A DNA stretch of 64,000 nucleotides from Lachnospiraceae bacterium NSJ-143 (GCA_022867625.1 JALIFM010000010.1:21398-85397); one strand, 5' to 3'; shown: positions 53,677 to 62,614, numbered from the stretch's first letter. Made by a program: numbers and translations. The notes: generated from the letters alone by a model not told the origin.

Positions 53677-54207
53677 TTATTCTTCCTCAAAAGATAATAT
53701 ACCGATATAGTCAAGATTGCGGTACTTCTGCGCGTAGTCAAGGCCACAGCCAACAACAAACTCATCTGGAATTTTAAATCCGGTATAGTCTATATCAACC
53801 TGAGCCACCCTCCTGTCGGGCTTGTCAAGGAGCGTGCAAATCCTTAGACTTGCCGGCCCTCTGCTTAAAAGCACTTTTTTGAGTACGCTCAGAGTTCTTC
53901 CGGAATCAATAATATCTTCAACTATAATTACATGCTTGTCCTTTATAGACTCATCTAAATCCATAAGTATTTTTATATTGCCGCTGCTTTCAGTAGAATC
54001 TCCGTAGCTTGATACATCCATAAAATGAAGGTATACATTCTGGTGGACAGCCCTGGCCAAATCAGCCATAAAAACCACACCGCCCTTGAGGACACATATA
54101 AAGTGTATATCCTTCCCCTGATAATCCCTTTCAATCTCTGATGCTATCTCAGATACCCTCTGAGCAAGCTTTTCCTTTGAAATAAGCGTCTGCAATTTCT
54201 CAATCAT
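53677..54207 (-). CDS. hpt: Hypoxanthine phosphoribosyltransferase
   Basis: 176 residues from the ATG at 54207 with GGAGG 7 nt upstream; the start lies within the last codons of tilS, so translation is coupled. The PRPP motif VIIVEDIIDSGRTL (about 96) and the CVLKGGVVFMADLAR loop are intact, and the family ending DYAQKYRNLDYIGIL is present. It salvages hypoxanthine and guanine to IMP and GMP. Neighbour order spoIIE-tilS-hpt-ftsH is standard in Firmicutes. Confidence 0.95.
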   Translation of the reverse strand: MIEKLQTLISKEKLAQRVSEIASEIERDYQGKDIHFICVLKGGVVFMADLARAVHQNVYLHFMDVSSYGDSTESSGNIKILMDLDESIKDKHVIIVEDIIDSGRTLSVLKKVLLSRGPASLRICTLLDKPDRRVAQVDIDYTGFKIPDEFVVGCGLDYAQKYRNLDYIGILSFEEE

Positions 54208-55588
54208 CATTCTTCCTCCATACACGGATATATAAGTTATTGCCGCCGCGGCTGTCCGGCAAAAAACGGACGCTGTCTTTTATGCCCAAAACCGACATAA
54301 CCTCTTCTCCGGCAGAAATCACCGGTATCAGGTCCCGCTCCACCTTAGGTATTTTCCTGTCTATGAAAATATCCTTTAGCTTTTTAGAGCCGCCGCTGTT
54401 GTTAGTAATTATCCTGTCGCCGTTTTTACGGTTCCTGACAACAGGATTAATTGATATTTTATCACAATCAAAGACTTTAGTATACAGATATTTAATTTTT
54501 CCGACATTTTTTTCGGGGTTTTTCGACATTTCAAAATACAGCCCGCACTCCGGTACAAAAACCGCCCTGTCCATACTAAGACTGTAAGAAAAATCAATAT
54601 TTTCACTTTCTCCATGGTACAGCACCAGTTTTCCGCAGCTCATGTCGGCCTTAAAGCCTGAAGGCATATCGCAGTGACCGCCTCTGGCGGCTATTCCAAG
54701 AACCGAATCAATATGGCCCGCTGACACATCCTTTATGTCTGCGCATACAGATACAAGCCCTGCTCTAATAATTCTTCTCTGCATAACCGTATCCAGCAAA
54801 AGCAGTCTTTTAGAGTCTACAGATACACTGTTTTTCTGCCTGCCAACACATAATTCTTCCAAGTACCTTTCGGCCATTGAGTTTAAAAATTCATCCTCCT
54901 GCCTTAAAAGCGAAGCGCTTCTGGCTATGTTTTCCATAGCGGCGCTGTTTATCTCCTTTGCCAGATACGGAATAACTTTAAGCCTTATACGGTTTCTTGT
55001 ATAATCCTCCTCAAAATTTGTGCTGTCAGTCCTGAACGGCTGATTGTTATCAGACAGGTATTCCTCTATCTCGCTTCTGAAACAGTCAATAAGCGGCCTT
55101 ATTATATTGCCTCTCACCGGACGTATGCCTGAAAGCCCCGTAAGCCCGCTTCCCCGGCATATTCTCATAACTATGGTTTCCGCCTGGTCATTCATATTGT
55201 GGGCAACGGCTATCAAATCCGCGTTCCTCCTTATCCGTTCCTCCTCAAACTCCCTGTAGCGGATATTTCGACCGGTTTCCTCCTCAGAAAGCTTCTGCTG
55301 CCTCGACATGCTTTTAACATCATGCGATTTTACACTGCACTTGACATTTAGTTTCCGGCAGAGCTCCTGCACAAAACGGCAGTCGCCGTCCGCCTCCTCC
55401 CCCCTTATGCCGTGGTGCACATGCACAGCATAGATTTCTATCCCGTAAATATCCCTCAGAGAACAGAGAAAAAGCAGCAGAGCTGTAGAGTCGGCCCCGC
55501 CGGAAACTCCGGCAACAACCTTTGCACCATTAAACAGCATATTATATTTTTTGACCGTATCCAGAGCTTTTTTATACATAACGGACAT
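54200..55588 (-). CDS. tilS: tRNA(Ile)-lysidine synthetase
   Basis: 462 residues from the ATG at 55588 after AAGGGGG. The PP-loop ATPase motif VVAGVSGGADSTALLLF (about 24), the second motif YAVHVHHGIRGEEADGD and RNIRYREFE are all typical, as is AHNMNDQAETIVMRICRGSG. The C-terminal part has the GDRI and DIFIDRKIP features of the family. It converts C34 of tRNA-Ile(CAU) to lysidine so that it reads AUA; the many ATA codons in this window fit that need. Confidence 0.95.
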   Translation of the reverse strand: MSVMYKKALDTVKKYNMLFNGAKVVAGVSGGADSTALLLFLCSLRDIYGIEIYAVHVHHGIRGEEADGDCRFVQELCRKLNVKCSVKSHDVKSMSRQQKLSEEETGRNIRYREFEEERIRRNADLIAVAHNMNDQAETIVMRICRGSGLTGLSGIRPVRGNIIRPLIDCFRSEIEEYLSDNNQPFRTDSTNFEEDYTRNRIRLKVIPYLAKEINSAAMENIARSASLLRQEDEFLNSMAERYLEELCVGRQKNSVSVDSKRLLLLDTVMQRRIIRAGLVSVCADIKDVSAGHIDSVLGIAARGGHCDMPSGFKADMSCGKLVLYHGESENIDFSYSLSMDRAVFVPECGLYFEMSKNPEKNVGKIKYLYTKVFDCDKISINPVVRNRKNGDRIITNNSGGSKKLKDIFIDRKIPKVERDLIPVISAGEEVMSVLGIKDSVRFLPDSRGGNNLYIRVWRKNDD

Positions 55589-55605
55589 GGCAGAATCCCC
55601 CTTAA

Positions 55606-55641
55606 TCAAAAAAACATATCCCGCCTGTACGGGATATGTTT
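55606..55641 (-). terminator. Terminator between spoIIE and tilS
   Basis: AACATATCCCG (55613-55623) / CGGGATATGTT (55630-55640); on the minus strand followed by TTTTTTG. It separates sporulation expression of spoIIE from tilS, fully or partly. Confidence 0.8.
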
Positions 55642-55656
55642 ATAATACATTAACGC

Positions 55657-58035
55657 CTAACGTTTTTCAAATATTTTAACACAAACAGCCATCATATCGT
55701 CCTGACACTGCCCGTTTTGAAGCTTTTTCGCCTCGTCTATAACGGCCTTTGAAAGCACAGATATGTCGGAGTTCCGGTTTTTTTTCACAATGGATTCTAT
55801 AAACCTCTCGTCATTTGCGCCTCCGCAGGCGTCCGCCACCCCGTCTGTAATCATAAGCAGTATGTCTCCGCCGCCAAGGTTAAACTCCGTTATATCAGAT
55901 TCGACACCGCCGATAATGCCTATGGGAAGAGATGTGCTCCTGATTGCCGTAACCTTGCCGTCACGTATAATAAAAGCGGTCGAGCCCCCGTTTTTTATAA
56001 GCTTTCCTCTGCCTGTATACATGTTTATACAGCACACATCAAGTGTTGTAAAAAGCTCGCCGTCGCCGCGGCCCAGCAGCACACTGTTTAATATCCCCGC
56101 CGACACTCCGGCATCAAAGCCCGCCGAAGAGAACCTGCTCAAAAGGCTCAGTGCCTTTGAGCTTTCCTCCTTGGCCGCCCTGCCTGAACCCATTCCGTCA
56201 CTTACAGCCACTGTAAGCACACCCTTCTCGTTTTCCTCAATCATAAAGCTGTCGCCGGATACCTCGCTGTCAAACCTTTTTTCTATGGATTCGCTGTGGC
56301 GGAAACTGAATGTATCCGCCTGTCTCAATGTAACCGAGCATAGCCCCCTGTCACCTGAGCATGATACAGAGCTTTTAACAAAGCTCATTGAGCAGACTGA
56401 GTTTACAACAGGCAGTATAACAGCTGTGCAGTCAGTGCTTTTGTATGGGCATTTATTTCTCTTTACGTTTACCATTGTCCTGCCGGAGGATTCTTTATAT
56501 ACATAAACCTCCTCAGCCTCAATTCCCGATGATAAAAGCCTTTCCTTAATCAGCTCCGCATCTGCCGAAGACTTAAGGTCCTCTATATTTATATTTTTTG
56601 CCATGCTCTCTATTATTCCCGCCACAGAATAGAGCTGTTCAGAAATTATGCTTCGGCTCCTTATAAGCCGATTATGCCACACAGCACTGTTTTTTAAAAA
56701 CCGGCAGGAATCATTTACAGCGGCGCACAGCTTTTTAGGCTTTATGCAGTACATTGAAAATTCCTCCGGTATGCCTCCCTCGTCAGCGCTTCCGGATTTA
56801 TCATACTGCCCTATAAGTGAATAGAAGGCGCTTAATGTATCACAGTTTCTCACACTCCAGCAATAAACAGACATTGTGCAGTCCTTGCATATTTTTTCCG
56901 CAGCGTCATCAATTATAGCCTCTGTCCTGCGCCTTGAAGCGTCTGTTGTAAGCTCCTTTTCCGGTTCAAAGGCCTCAGCAAGGCTCCTGAAGGCTTCTGA
57001 AAACCCGCGGCTCTGGGCGTCAAATACCTCCTTTGCGTTTTTCATGTATTCTGAAGGCTCCGAAACAGCAGTCTTGGCGGCTGCACCGGCATACTTAAAC
57101 AGCCTGTCCGGAAAAATCATAAACATTCCGGCTCCGCACACAGCCGAAACGGCAGTCATAAGGTTTGACTCCATACCGGTATAAAACGCCACAACAGCGC
57201 TGCCAGCGGCAAAAGCCATAAGGCATGCGGTCTTTCCCCTCTGCCCAACAAGCCCGCATAAAAAGGCAGAAAGGCACAGTATGCCAAACATGGCCTCATC
57301 AGCGCCTCCGCACAAAAAAAGCACAAATGCAAGCAGAATGCCAAACCCGGCTGAAGCAAAAGGGAAGCACACTCCAAAAACAAGAATTGAAAACACACTG
57401 AGCATTGTTTTGATATCAAGCCCGAATAATTCAAGTCCTGTAAATGAGCCGATAAAAAGCGAGAGCACCGCAAGTGCTGCTGCCTGCCCGGCATAGGAAA
57501 GCGGAAACTTTACACCGTTTTCTGTCATAACAATGCCTTTATAAAACACTGCCGACAAAAGAGCGGCTATAGCCGCCTCCATGGCGGATTTTAAAATTAT
57601 GTATGTGTCAAAGCCCGAGGCAAAATAATAGACTGCTCCTCCCAGCAAAACACACGCCGCCGGAAACAGCGCCCTTTCAGCCGCGCTTTTTTTGCCTATA
57701 CGCCTTTCAAGGACAAATCCAAGGACAACCGTTATAAATGCCGATGCCATATACTGCCTTATGTCGGCCGAGCCTCTTGACAAATACCCCAGAAACGAGA
57801 ACAGGCATACCGGATAAAACACAGCGCCCCTTCCAGCCACAGCCCAGCAGAAGGCTATGCCCGCCGGGCTCATTGTTCCGGCAAAATTTACCCTTCCAAA
57901 CATTAAACTTAACAGACAGCAGACAGCAGGCCTTACAAAGGGCCTTATGCTGTAAAGGCTTAGCGCATGGCCCGATTTTTCCTGCTTTCTTAATCCCCCT
58001 GTGCTCTCCGCCGCATTTTCAGCTGTTTTAATCAT
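55657..58035 (-). CDS. spoIIE: Stage II sporulation protein E, PP2C-type phosphatase
   Basis: 792 residues from the ATG at 58035, 6 nt after AGAGGTGA. The N-terminal 320 residues form about ten membrane segments. A central oligomerisation region (about 330-560) contains a Cys cluster (CKDCTMSVYCW). The C-terminal PP2C domain (about 575-792) has VAVSDGMGSGRAAKEES, the Gly loop and DDMMAVCVKI with metal-binding Asp residues. It dephosphorylates SpoIIAA to activate sigma-F in the forespore and takes part in polar septation. Its presence marks an endospore former. Two Spo0A-box-like sequences lie upstream. Confidence 0.96.
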   Translation of the reverse strand: MIKTAENAAESTGGLRKQEKSGHALSLYSIRPFVRPAVCCLLSLMFGRVNFAGTMSPAGIAFCWAVAGRGAVFYPVCLFSFLGYLSRGSADIRQYMASAFITVVLGFVLERRIGKKSAAERALFPAACVLLGGAVYYFASGFDTYIILKSAMEAAIAALLSAVFYKGIVMTENGVKFPLSYAGQAAALAVLSLFIGSFTGLELFGLDIKTMLSVFSILVFGVCFPFASAGFGILLAFVLFLCGGADEAMFGILCLSAFLCGLVGQRGKTACLMAFAAGSAVVAFYTGMESNLMTAVSAVCGAGMFMIFPDRLFKYAGAAAKTAVSEPSEYMKNAKEVFDAQSRGFSEAFRSLAEAFEPEKELTTDASRRRTEAIIDDAAEKICKDCTMSVYCWSVRNCDTLSAFYSLIGQYDKSGSADEGGIPEEFSMYCIKPKKLCAAVNDSCRFLKNSAVWHNRLIRSRSIISEQLYSVAGIIESMAKNINIEDLKSSADAELIKERLLSSGIEAEEVYVYKESSGRTMVNVKRNKCPYKSTDCTAVILPVVNSVCSMSFVKSSVSCSGDRGLCSVTLRQADTFSFRHSESIEKRFDSEVSGDSFMIEENEKGVLTVAVSDGMGSGRAAKEESSKALSLLSRFSSAGFDAGVSAGILNSVLLGRGDGELFTTLDVCCINMYTGRGKLIKNGGSTAFIIRDGKVTAIRSTSLPIGIIGGVESDITEFNLGGGDILLMITDGVADACGGANDERFIESIVKKNRNSDISVLSKAVIDEAKKLQNGQCQDDMMAVCVKIFEKR

Positions 58036-58058
58036 AATCAATCACCTCTATGCGTATT

Positions 58059-58092
58059 ATTATAATTAAACAGCATGACGAAATTTGCCGAA
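58059..58092 (-). promoter_or_regulatory. spoIIE promoter with tandem Spo0A-box-like sites
   Basis: On the plus strand TGACGAA (58076-58082) and TGCCGAA (58086-58092) each differ from the 0A box TGTCGAA at one base and are exactly 10 bp apart. A TATAAT for the minus strand lies at 58064-58059, so the boxes overlap the -35 position, as at Spo0A-activated sigma-A promoters. Confidence 0.5.
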
Positions 58093-58146
58093 ACAAAACA
58101 GTAATAATTTAAAATATTGAATATTTACGTACTGCTGTGCACAACG

Positions 58147-58178
58147 CAAAAACCGCCGCTGATACCAGAGGCGGTTTA
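58147..58178 (-). terminator. Terminator after the 59-residue gene
   Basis: AAACCGCC (58150-58157) / GGCGGTTT (58170-58177), 12-nt loop; the minus strand continues with T. Confidence 0.75.
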
Positions 58179-58232
58179 AAGCTAAAACATATTTAAGAAC
58201 AGGTTATTATATAAAATACAGAAGGCTTATCA

Positions 58233-58412
58233 TCAAATATAATCAGCATAATCGTCAAAATCCTTTATCCGGCACTTTCCCTGCATAGCAGGCCTGTTCT
58301 TTTTTGGCCTTTTTCCGCCTTCAAAACCTGATTTCCTCTTTTCAGCCTCCGCTTCCTTTTCAAGTTTTTTCATTCTTTCATACCTGTCAAATTCAGATAT
58401 TTTCTTTGACAC
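58233..58412 (-). CDS. 59-residue small basic protein
   Basis: GTG at 58412 preceded by GGGGAGAGG and ending before a terminator. The peptide opens MSKKISEFDRYERMKKLEKE, is highly charged with a probable helix to residue 25, then a Lys/Arg/Pro stretch (GGKRPKKNRPAMQGK) and an acidic end (DFDDYADYI). No family recognised. The charge profile would suit a nucleic-acid or ribosome-associated protein, but this is only a guess. It lies just upstream of spoIIE in the same direction. Confidence 0.55.
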   Translation of the reverse strand: MSKKISEFDRYERMKKLEKEAEAEKRKSGFEGGKRPKKNRPAMQGKCRIKDFDDYADYI

Positions 58413-58752
58413 TTCTTTCCTCTCCCCAAATTATTTAGTATAATAGAAAATTAAAAAAACAAACTCTTATATTTATATACACTTTTTTCATGTATTTAAA
58501 TATAAACAAATGACATATATTTGAGCGTGTTCTCCCAAATACTGCCCATTTTGTAACTTCACCCGCGTGAAATACTTAGCGAGGTAGTCATAATGAATTA
58601 AAAAAGCACTTCAATTATTAGCCAAAATATTAAATTTGTCAATATTTTATTTAAAATCTATTGATATTCCTGAAAATTCGTATATACTAAAAATATATAT
58701 ATCCGATAAAATAAAGTTCCTTAAATAAATTTTTTTGTCAGGAGGTAAAATT
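58413..58752. other. Divergent intergenic region
   Basis: 340-bp AT-rich gap between the 59-residue gene (-) and the YheO-type regulator (+). Apart from the promoter at 58661-58688 I see no gene or structured RNA. Confidence 0.45.
58661..58688 (+). promoter_or_regulatory. Predicted sigma-A promoter for the YheO-type regulator
   Basis: TTGATA (58661-58666), 16-bp spacer, TATACT (58683-58688). Confidence 0.55.
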
Positions 58753-59424
58753 ATGAAACAAAAACCGGTTTCATTGTCAAAGGCTGACTATGCAATACTC
58801 AACTCCTATAAGATTCTTGCCGAGGGCCTTGCCGAATACCTTGGCGAGGGATGTGAAATTGTAATTCACAGCCTTGGCAACCTTGAACATTCAGTTGTAA
58901 AAATCATCAACGGCCAACATACTGGCAGAAAGGAAGGCTCACCTATCACTGACCTTGGGCTTTCAATGGTAAAGACACTCAGCGAAAGCGAGTCAAAAAG
59001 GCATATGTCCTATTTTAACAAAACAATGGACGGTGTCCCTTTAAAGAGCTGTTCCATAGCTATTGTTGGCGAAAAGGGCTACATAATCGGCCTTTTATGT
59101 ATAAACTTCTATCTTAATACGCCTCTGAGCGACGTACTCGAAAAGTTCAGCATAACAAACGGCGACAACCATACCACAGCCTTTGCCGAAAGCTTTGTTG
59201 ACGATGTTGATGAGCTGCTTAAAATTTCTCTTAAGGAAGCAAGCGATATAGTATACAATGACAGGAACATAACCACATCAAACAAGAATAAGGAAATAAT
59301 AGCCATACTCAACGACAAGGGCATATTTAATTTTAAGGACTCTGTTGTTAAAATAGCGGACATGATGGGAATATCCAAAAACACTGTTTACATGCATATA
59401 AGAAACATATCAAAGAAAAACTGA
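58753..59424 (+). CDS. YheO-type PAS regulator with C-terminal HTH
   Basis: 223 residues from the ATG at 58753 after CAGGAGG. Residues 12-125 are a YheO-like PAS domain (ILAEGLAEYLGEGCEIVIHSLGNLEHSVVKI, and the typical IGLLCINFYLNTPL near 112). Residues 175-223 are a helix-turn-helix (DSVVKIADMMGISKNTVYMHIR). Regulators of this group often neighbour ridA or amino-acid catabolic genes; here ridA is convergent. Ligand unknown. Confidence 0.85.
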   Translation: MKQKPVSLSKADYAILNSYKILAEGLAEYLGEGCEIVIHSLGNLEHSVVKIINGQHTGRKEGSPITDLGLSMVKTLSESESKRHMSYFNKTMDGVPLKSCSIAIVGEKGYIIGLLCINFYLNTPLSDVLEKFSITNGDNHTTAFAESFVDDVDELLKISLKEASDIVYNDRNITTSNKNKEIIAILNDKGIFNFKDSVVKIADMMGISKNTVYMHIRNISKKN

Positions 59425-59540
59425 TTTTGCCGCCCGTCTAATTAAAGCTTAAGCTGCTTTGCTTACCCTGCCGCTTTTAAATCCAACGTATGGCTTTCTC
59501 AATTATATAATGAGCGCTTGCTGCTAAACAAAAAACCAAC

Positions 59541-59573
59541 AAAAAAAGCCATACCTAAAGCATGGCTTTTTTA
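59541..59573. terminator. Bidirectional terminator between the YheO-type gene and ridA
   Basis: AAAAGCCAT / ATGGCTTTT with A and T tracts on both sides. Confidence 0.85.
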
Positions 59574-59584
59574 TTTATCAATTA

Positions 59585-59965
59585 TTATTTCTTAACAGCT
59601 GCAATAATCTCAACCTCGCAGAGAAGCTTTTTAGGAAGGTCCTTGACAGCTACGCATGAACGAGCCGGCTTGCTGACAAAATACTTTCCGTAAATCTCAT
59701 TGAATACAGCAAAGTCATTGATATCTGCAAGGAAGCATGTTGTCTTTACAACATCTTCAAAGCCAAGACCGTTAGCCTCAAGTATACCCTTGATATTCTG
59801 GCATACTCTTTCTGCCTGCTCCTCAATAGTTGTTCCTGCAATCTCGCCTGTGCCAGGCATAAGTGCAACCTGTCCTGAAGCGAAAAGGAGTCCGTTTACC
59901 TCCACAGCCTGTGAGTATGGTCCGATAGCTGCTGGAGCGTTTTCTGTTGATGTAAATTTTAACAT
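59585..59965 (-). CDS. ridA: RidA-family reactive intermediate deaminase
   Basis: 126 residues from the ATG at 59965 after AGAGGTG. Signatures: APAAIGPYSQAVEVNGLLFASGQ, EEQAERVCQNIKGILEANGLGFEDVVKTTCFL, and the ending KPARSCVAVKDLPKKLLCEVE with the active-site Arg and Glu. A trimeric enzyme that hydrolyses 2-aminoacrylate and other imines made by PLP-dependent dehydratases. Single gene. Confidence 0.95.
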   Translation of the reverse strand: MLKFTSTENAPAAIGPYSQAVEVNGLLFASGQVALMPGTGEIAGTTIEEQAERVCQNIKGILEANGLGFEDVVKTTCFLADINDFAVFNEIYGKYFVSKPARSCVAVKDLPKKLLCEVEIIAAVKK

Positions 59966-60092
59966 TTTAAGCACCTCTCTAAGTGAAAAATTTTTGAAAT
60001 ACTGATACTGCTATTTTATATCCAAAATTTGCCTAAGTCAATACACTGAAAGTTAAATTTATAACAAATTTTATAATGCACCCATAAGCCCG

Positions 60093-61460
60093 TCAGATTG
60101 ATTTTCCCTGTTCCTGGTGCGCCTTAAGCCTTTCATACCATCTGCCGCTCTTAAGGTATATGGTATAGACAGTATTTGAAAACACAGGGGCTATTATCCA
60201 TGCTCCTGCCACACCGTAAAAGCCAAAGCCCAGAACCTTGGCGAAAAAGTATGCCACAGGCACACGTATAACAAGCTGGGCCGCTATAGTGTTTTTCAGT
60301 GTAAACATGGCGTTTCCCGTACCCTTTATAAATCCCATAAGCGGATAGTACACCGCATAGAATATGTACATAAAGCACGAAATCTTAATATACCTGTGCG
60401 CCATTTCAATCACTTGCGGGTCGGAATTGAATATGGAGACAAGGCTTCCGCCGAAAAACAGCATGACAGCCATAAGGGCTATGTTAAATGGTATCAGTAT
60501 CTTTCTTCCGGCTGATATCCCCCTGAGGGCACGCTCCTTCTGCCCTACGCCAAGATTTTGGCTTGTGACAGCCGCCACAGCATCGTTTACAGCACTGCAT
60601 GGCAGCACAGCAAAACTGTCAAGCTTTACACATATGCCGTAAGCTGCACTTGCCATAAGGCCATAGCTGTTTACTATTCCGTTAAGTGCCAGATACGCCA
60701 CATTTACAGTGGCCTGCTGAAGGGCGCTTGGAAAGCCTATTCTCAATATATCGGCAGCCACAGTCCTGTCAAGGCAAAACTCTCTGGGGCTGAATGTAAC
60801 TATATGCTTTTTGCTTCTGAAATACACGATACTCAGCGCAAATGATACCGCCTGGCTTATTATTGTGGCCAGTGCCGCACCCTTTACTCCCATGCCAAGC
60901 TCAGCTATGAACACATAATCCAGTACAATATTTGTTACAGTTGCCGCCACAACAAAGTACATGGAGCTTTTGGAATCCCCAAAGCCCCTCTGTATGGCAC
61001 AGACCAGATTGTACCCAAGAGTAAATGCCATGCCTGAAAATATAATTCTGAGATATGTAACAGCAAGCCCAAAAGCCTCCTCAGGTGTATAAATCAGCCG
61101 CAGTATTGTCGGAGAGAGTGAAATTCCGATTACAGTTATAACCACAGCTGCCGCCAGAAATATTGTTATGGCGGTATTTGCAGTACGCTTTATTCTCTGA
61201 GTATCATCAGTTCCCGCAAGGCTTCCCAAAAGTATGGTAACGCCAAGACTCATTCCCGATACAGCCATTAAGAGCACATTCATAACCGGCCCGCCAACCG
61301 ATACGGCTGCTGTAGCCGCCGTACCCATGTATTTGCCCACAAAGTACATGTCCACAGCGTTATACATAGCCTGAAAAAGGTTTGATATTATTATAGGCAC
61401 AGCAAACAAAAAAATCTGCGAGTTAAGGCTGCCCTTTGTAAGGTCCTTTTTTAACGCCAA
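60093..61460 (-). CDS. MATE-family efflux transporter (second of two)
   Basis: 455 residues from a TTG start 7 nt after GGGGGA. Opening DLTKGSLNSQIFLFAVPIIISNLFQAMYNAVDMYFVGKYMG is typical; about twelve membrane segments in two halves, the second starting near ADILRIGFPSALQQATVNV. It exports drugs or metabolites using an ion gradient. It follows the small XRE regulator on the same strand, with a terminator between them. Confidence 0.92.
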   Translation of the reverse strand: MALKKDLTKGSLNSQIFLFAVPIIISNLFQAMYNAVDMYFVGKYMGTAATAAVSVGGPVMNVLLMAVSGMSLGVTILLGSLAGTDDTQRIKRTANTAITIFLAAAVVITVIGISLSPTILRLIYTPEEAFGLAVTYLRIIFSGMAFTLGYNLVCAIQRGFGDSKSSMYFVVAATVTNIVLDYVFIAELGMGVKGAALATIISQAVSFALSIVYFRSKKHIVTFSPREFCLDRTVAADILRIGFPSALQQATVNVAYLALNGIVNSYGLMASAAYGICVKLDSFAVLPCSAVNDAVAAVTSQNLGVGQKERALRGISAGRKILIPFNIALMAVMLFFGGSLVSIFNSDPQVIEMAHRYIKISCFMYIFYAVYYPLMGFIKGTGNAMFTLKNTIAAQLVIRVPVAYFFAKVLGFGFYGVAGAWIIAPVFSNTVYTIYLKSGRWYERLKAHQEQGKSI

Positions 61461-61475
61461 ATTACATTCCCCCAA

Positions 61476-61516
61476 TTTAAAAAGGCCGTACTATAAGTGT
61501 ATTTTGCAGTACGGCT
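61476..61516 (-). terminator. Terminator after the XRE-family gene
   Basis: GCCGTACT (61485-61492) / AGTACGGC (61508-61515); on the minus strand followed by CTTTTTAAA. Read-through could carry regulator transcripts into the MATE gene. Confidence 0.6.
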
Positions 61517-61568
61517 CAACGCTTACAGTATTGATTTTAACCCATAGCTGCCATGACCGCAACAAAAA

Positions 61569-61802
61569 TCACCTGTCTTCGCCCCTGTCTTTAACCGTCC
61601 TTTCCCTTTCATCTGAAAGCCCAAGTATATAATCAGTTGTGGTATTGTAAAATTCAGCCAACGCAATTAAAACAGCTGTAGGTATATCCCTCTGCCCCAG
61701 CTCATAGTTGCTGTAAACCTGCTGGGAGCAGTGCAGATAGCCTGACACCTGTTTTTGGGTAAAATCACTGTCTTCACGCAAATCCCTTATACGTTTATAC
61801 AT
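61569..61802 (-). CDS. XRE-family helix-turn-helix regulator
   Basis: 77 residues from the ATG at 61802 after GTGGTGAT. A single Cro/C1-type HTH domain fills the protein (KRIRDLREDSDFTQKQVSGYLHCSQQVYSNYELGQRDIPTAVLIALAEFYNTTTDYILGLSD). It lacks a separate sensing domain. Its position before the MATE exporter suggests, but does not show, control of that gene. Confidence 0.88.
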   Translation of the reverse strand: MYKRIRDLREDSDFTQKQVSGYLHCSQQVYSNYELGQRDIPTAVLIALAEFYNTTTDYILGLSDERERTVKDRGEDR

Positions 61803-61929
61803 ATAATCACCACAGAAAGTATATAATACCGCATAATGCAGTATTGACTTTAACCGCAATTTGCAGTAAAATTATTTTTGTCGAATAATCACAAGAGCTT
61901 TTTTGCCGGAAACATTAAGGAGTACAGGA

Positions 61930-62214
61930 ATGTGTATTGGAAAAAATATTTATTTTTTTGCTGTGGGCATAGCCGCAGGAGTAAGCTTTGTAGTATTTAC
62001 TCCCGTGGTGAATTTATGGCCTACAGATATGGTTTTAAAAGGCGTAAAAATTTATTCAGAAAATAAAACCAGATATGTCCCAAACGGTGCTGCCTGCTTT
62101 AACGGAAAGCTGTACATAGAAATCAGCTGTGCCAAACAGGGAGAAATTACTCTGCTTTCCGAGGACAGCAATTATATAAGTGTGGCGGCAAAAAAACAAA
62201 AAGAGGCCGGATAA
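61930..62214 (+). CDS. Small membrane-anchored protein
   Basis: 94 residues from the ATG at 61930 with AAGGAG 8 nt upstream. One membrane segment (about 8-27, FFAVGIAAGVSFVVFTPVV) precedes a beta-rich outer part (GVKIYSENKTRYVPNGAACFNGKLYIEISCAKQGEI) with two cysteines that could form a disulfide. No family recognised. Divergent from the XRE gene; own terminator. Confidence 0.6.
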   Translation: MCIGKNIYFFAVGIAAGVSFVVFTPVVNLWPTDMVLKGVKIYSENKTRYVPNGAACFNGKLYIEISCAKQGEITLLSEDSNYISVAAKKQKEAG

Positions 62215-62229
62215 TTCTATCCGGCCTTT
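62204..62229 (+). terminator. Terminator of the small membrane-protein gene
   Basis: AGGCCGGATA (62204-62213) / TATCCGGCCT (62218-62227) with a short loop; it overlaps the stop codon. Confidence 0.75.
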
Positions 62230-62339
62230 AAATAAGCGTGTATATTAATCATAAGCAATTATTTCATTTATTAGAGTATATAAATTGTCAGTTTGCAGAA
62301 CAAAAGCTTCTAATTATTTATATCTGCAAAATATTTTTA

Positions 62340-62530
62340 AGTATTGCAAAAATAAACGTTTCGTGGTGCATGGGTAAGACCACTGCTCATGCCACACTGG
62401 AGCACCCAAACAGCTATGGCAGGTTTAAACCGGTTTCCTCTCATGGAAAATTCCGGCCAGATGAAACCGTTTTTGCCATTGGTGATTTTAGAGTAAATAC
62501 AATAGATTTTCCTCTGACAGCACTGTGGTT
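62340..62530. other. Unexplained GC-richer, hairpin-forming segment
   Basis: Within a 400-bp stretch without a clear gene, this part is markedly richer in GC than the AT-rich sequence on either side. ATGGCA and TGCCAT (about 62415 and 62475) enclose CGGTTTC and GAAACCG, followed by TTTTT. A + frame is open for 114 codons across it but lacks a ribosome site. It may be a structured RNA, a terminator-like element or a gene remnant. Confidence 0.3.
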
Positions 62531-62580
62531 TTCAAATAAACAACATATTACTTGTACACATTTATTAATATTCTTAAAAT

Positions 62581-62608
62581 AAAAACTCCCCCAAAAGTCA
62601 GGGAAGTC
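62581..62608 (-). terminator. Probable terminator after def
   Basis: On the minus strand ACTTCCC pairs with GGGGAGT (one G-T pair) and is followed by TTTTTATTTT. Confidence 0.55.
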
Positions 62609-62614
62609 TTTATA

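Noticed and set aside
62238-62582. 114-codon + strand ORF
   Set aside because: No ribosome site and no recognised similarity. Kept only as part of the unexplained segment.
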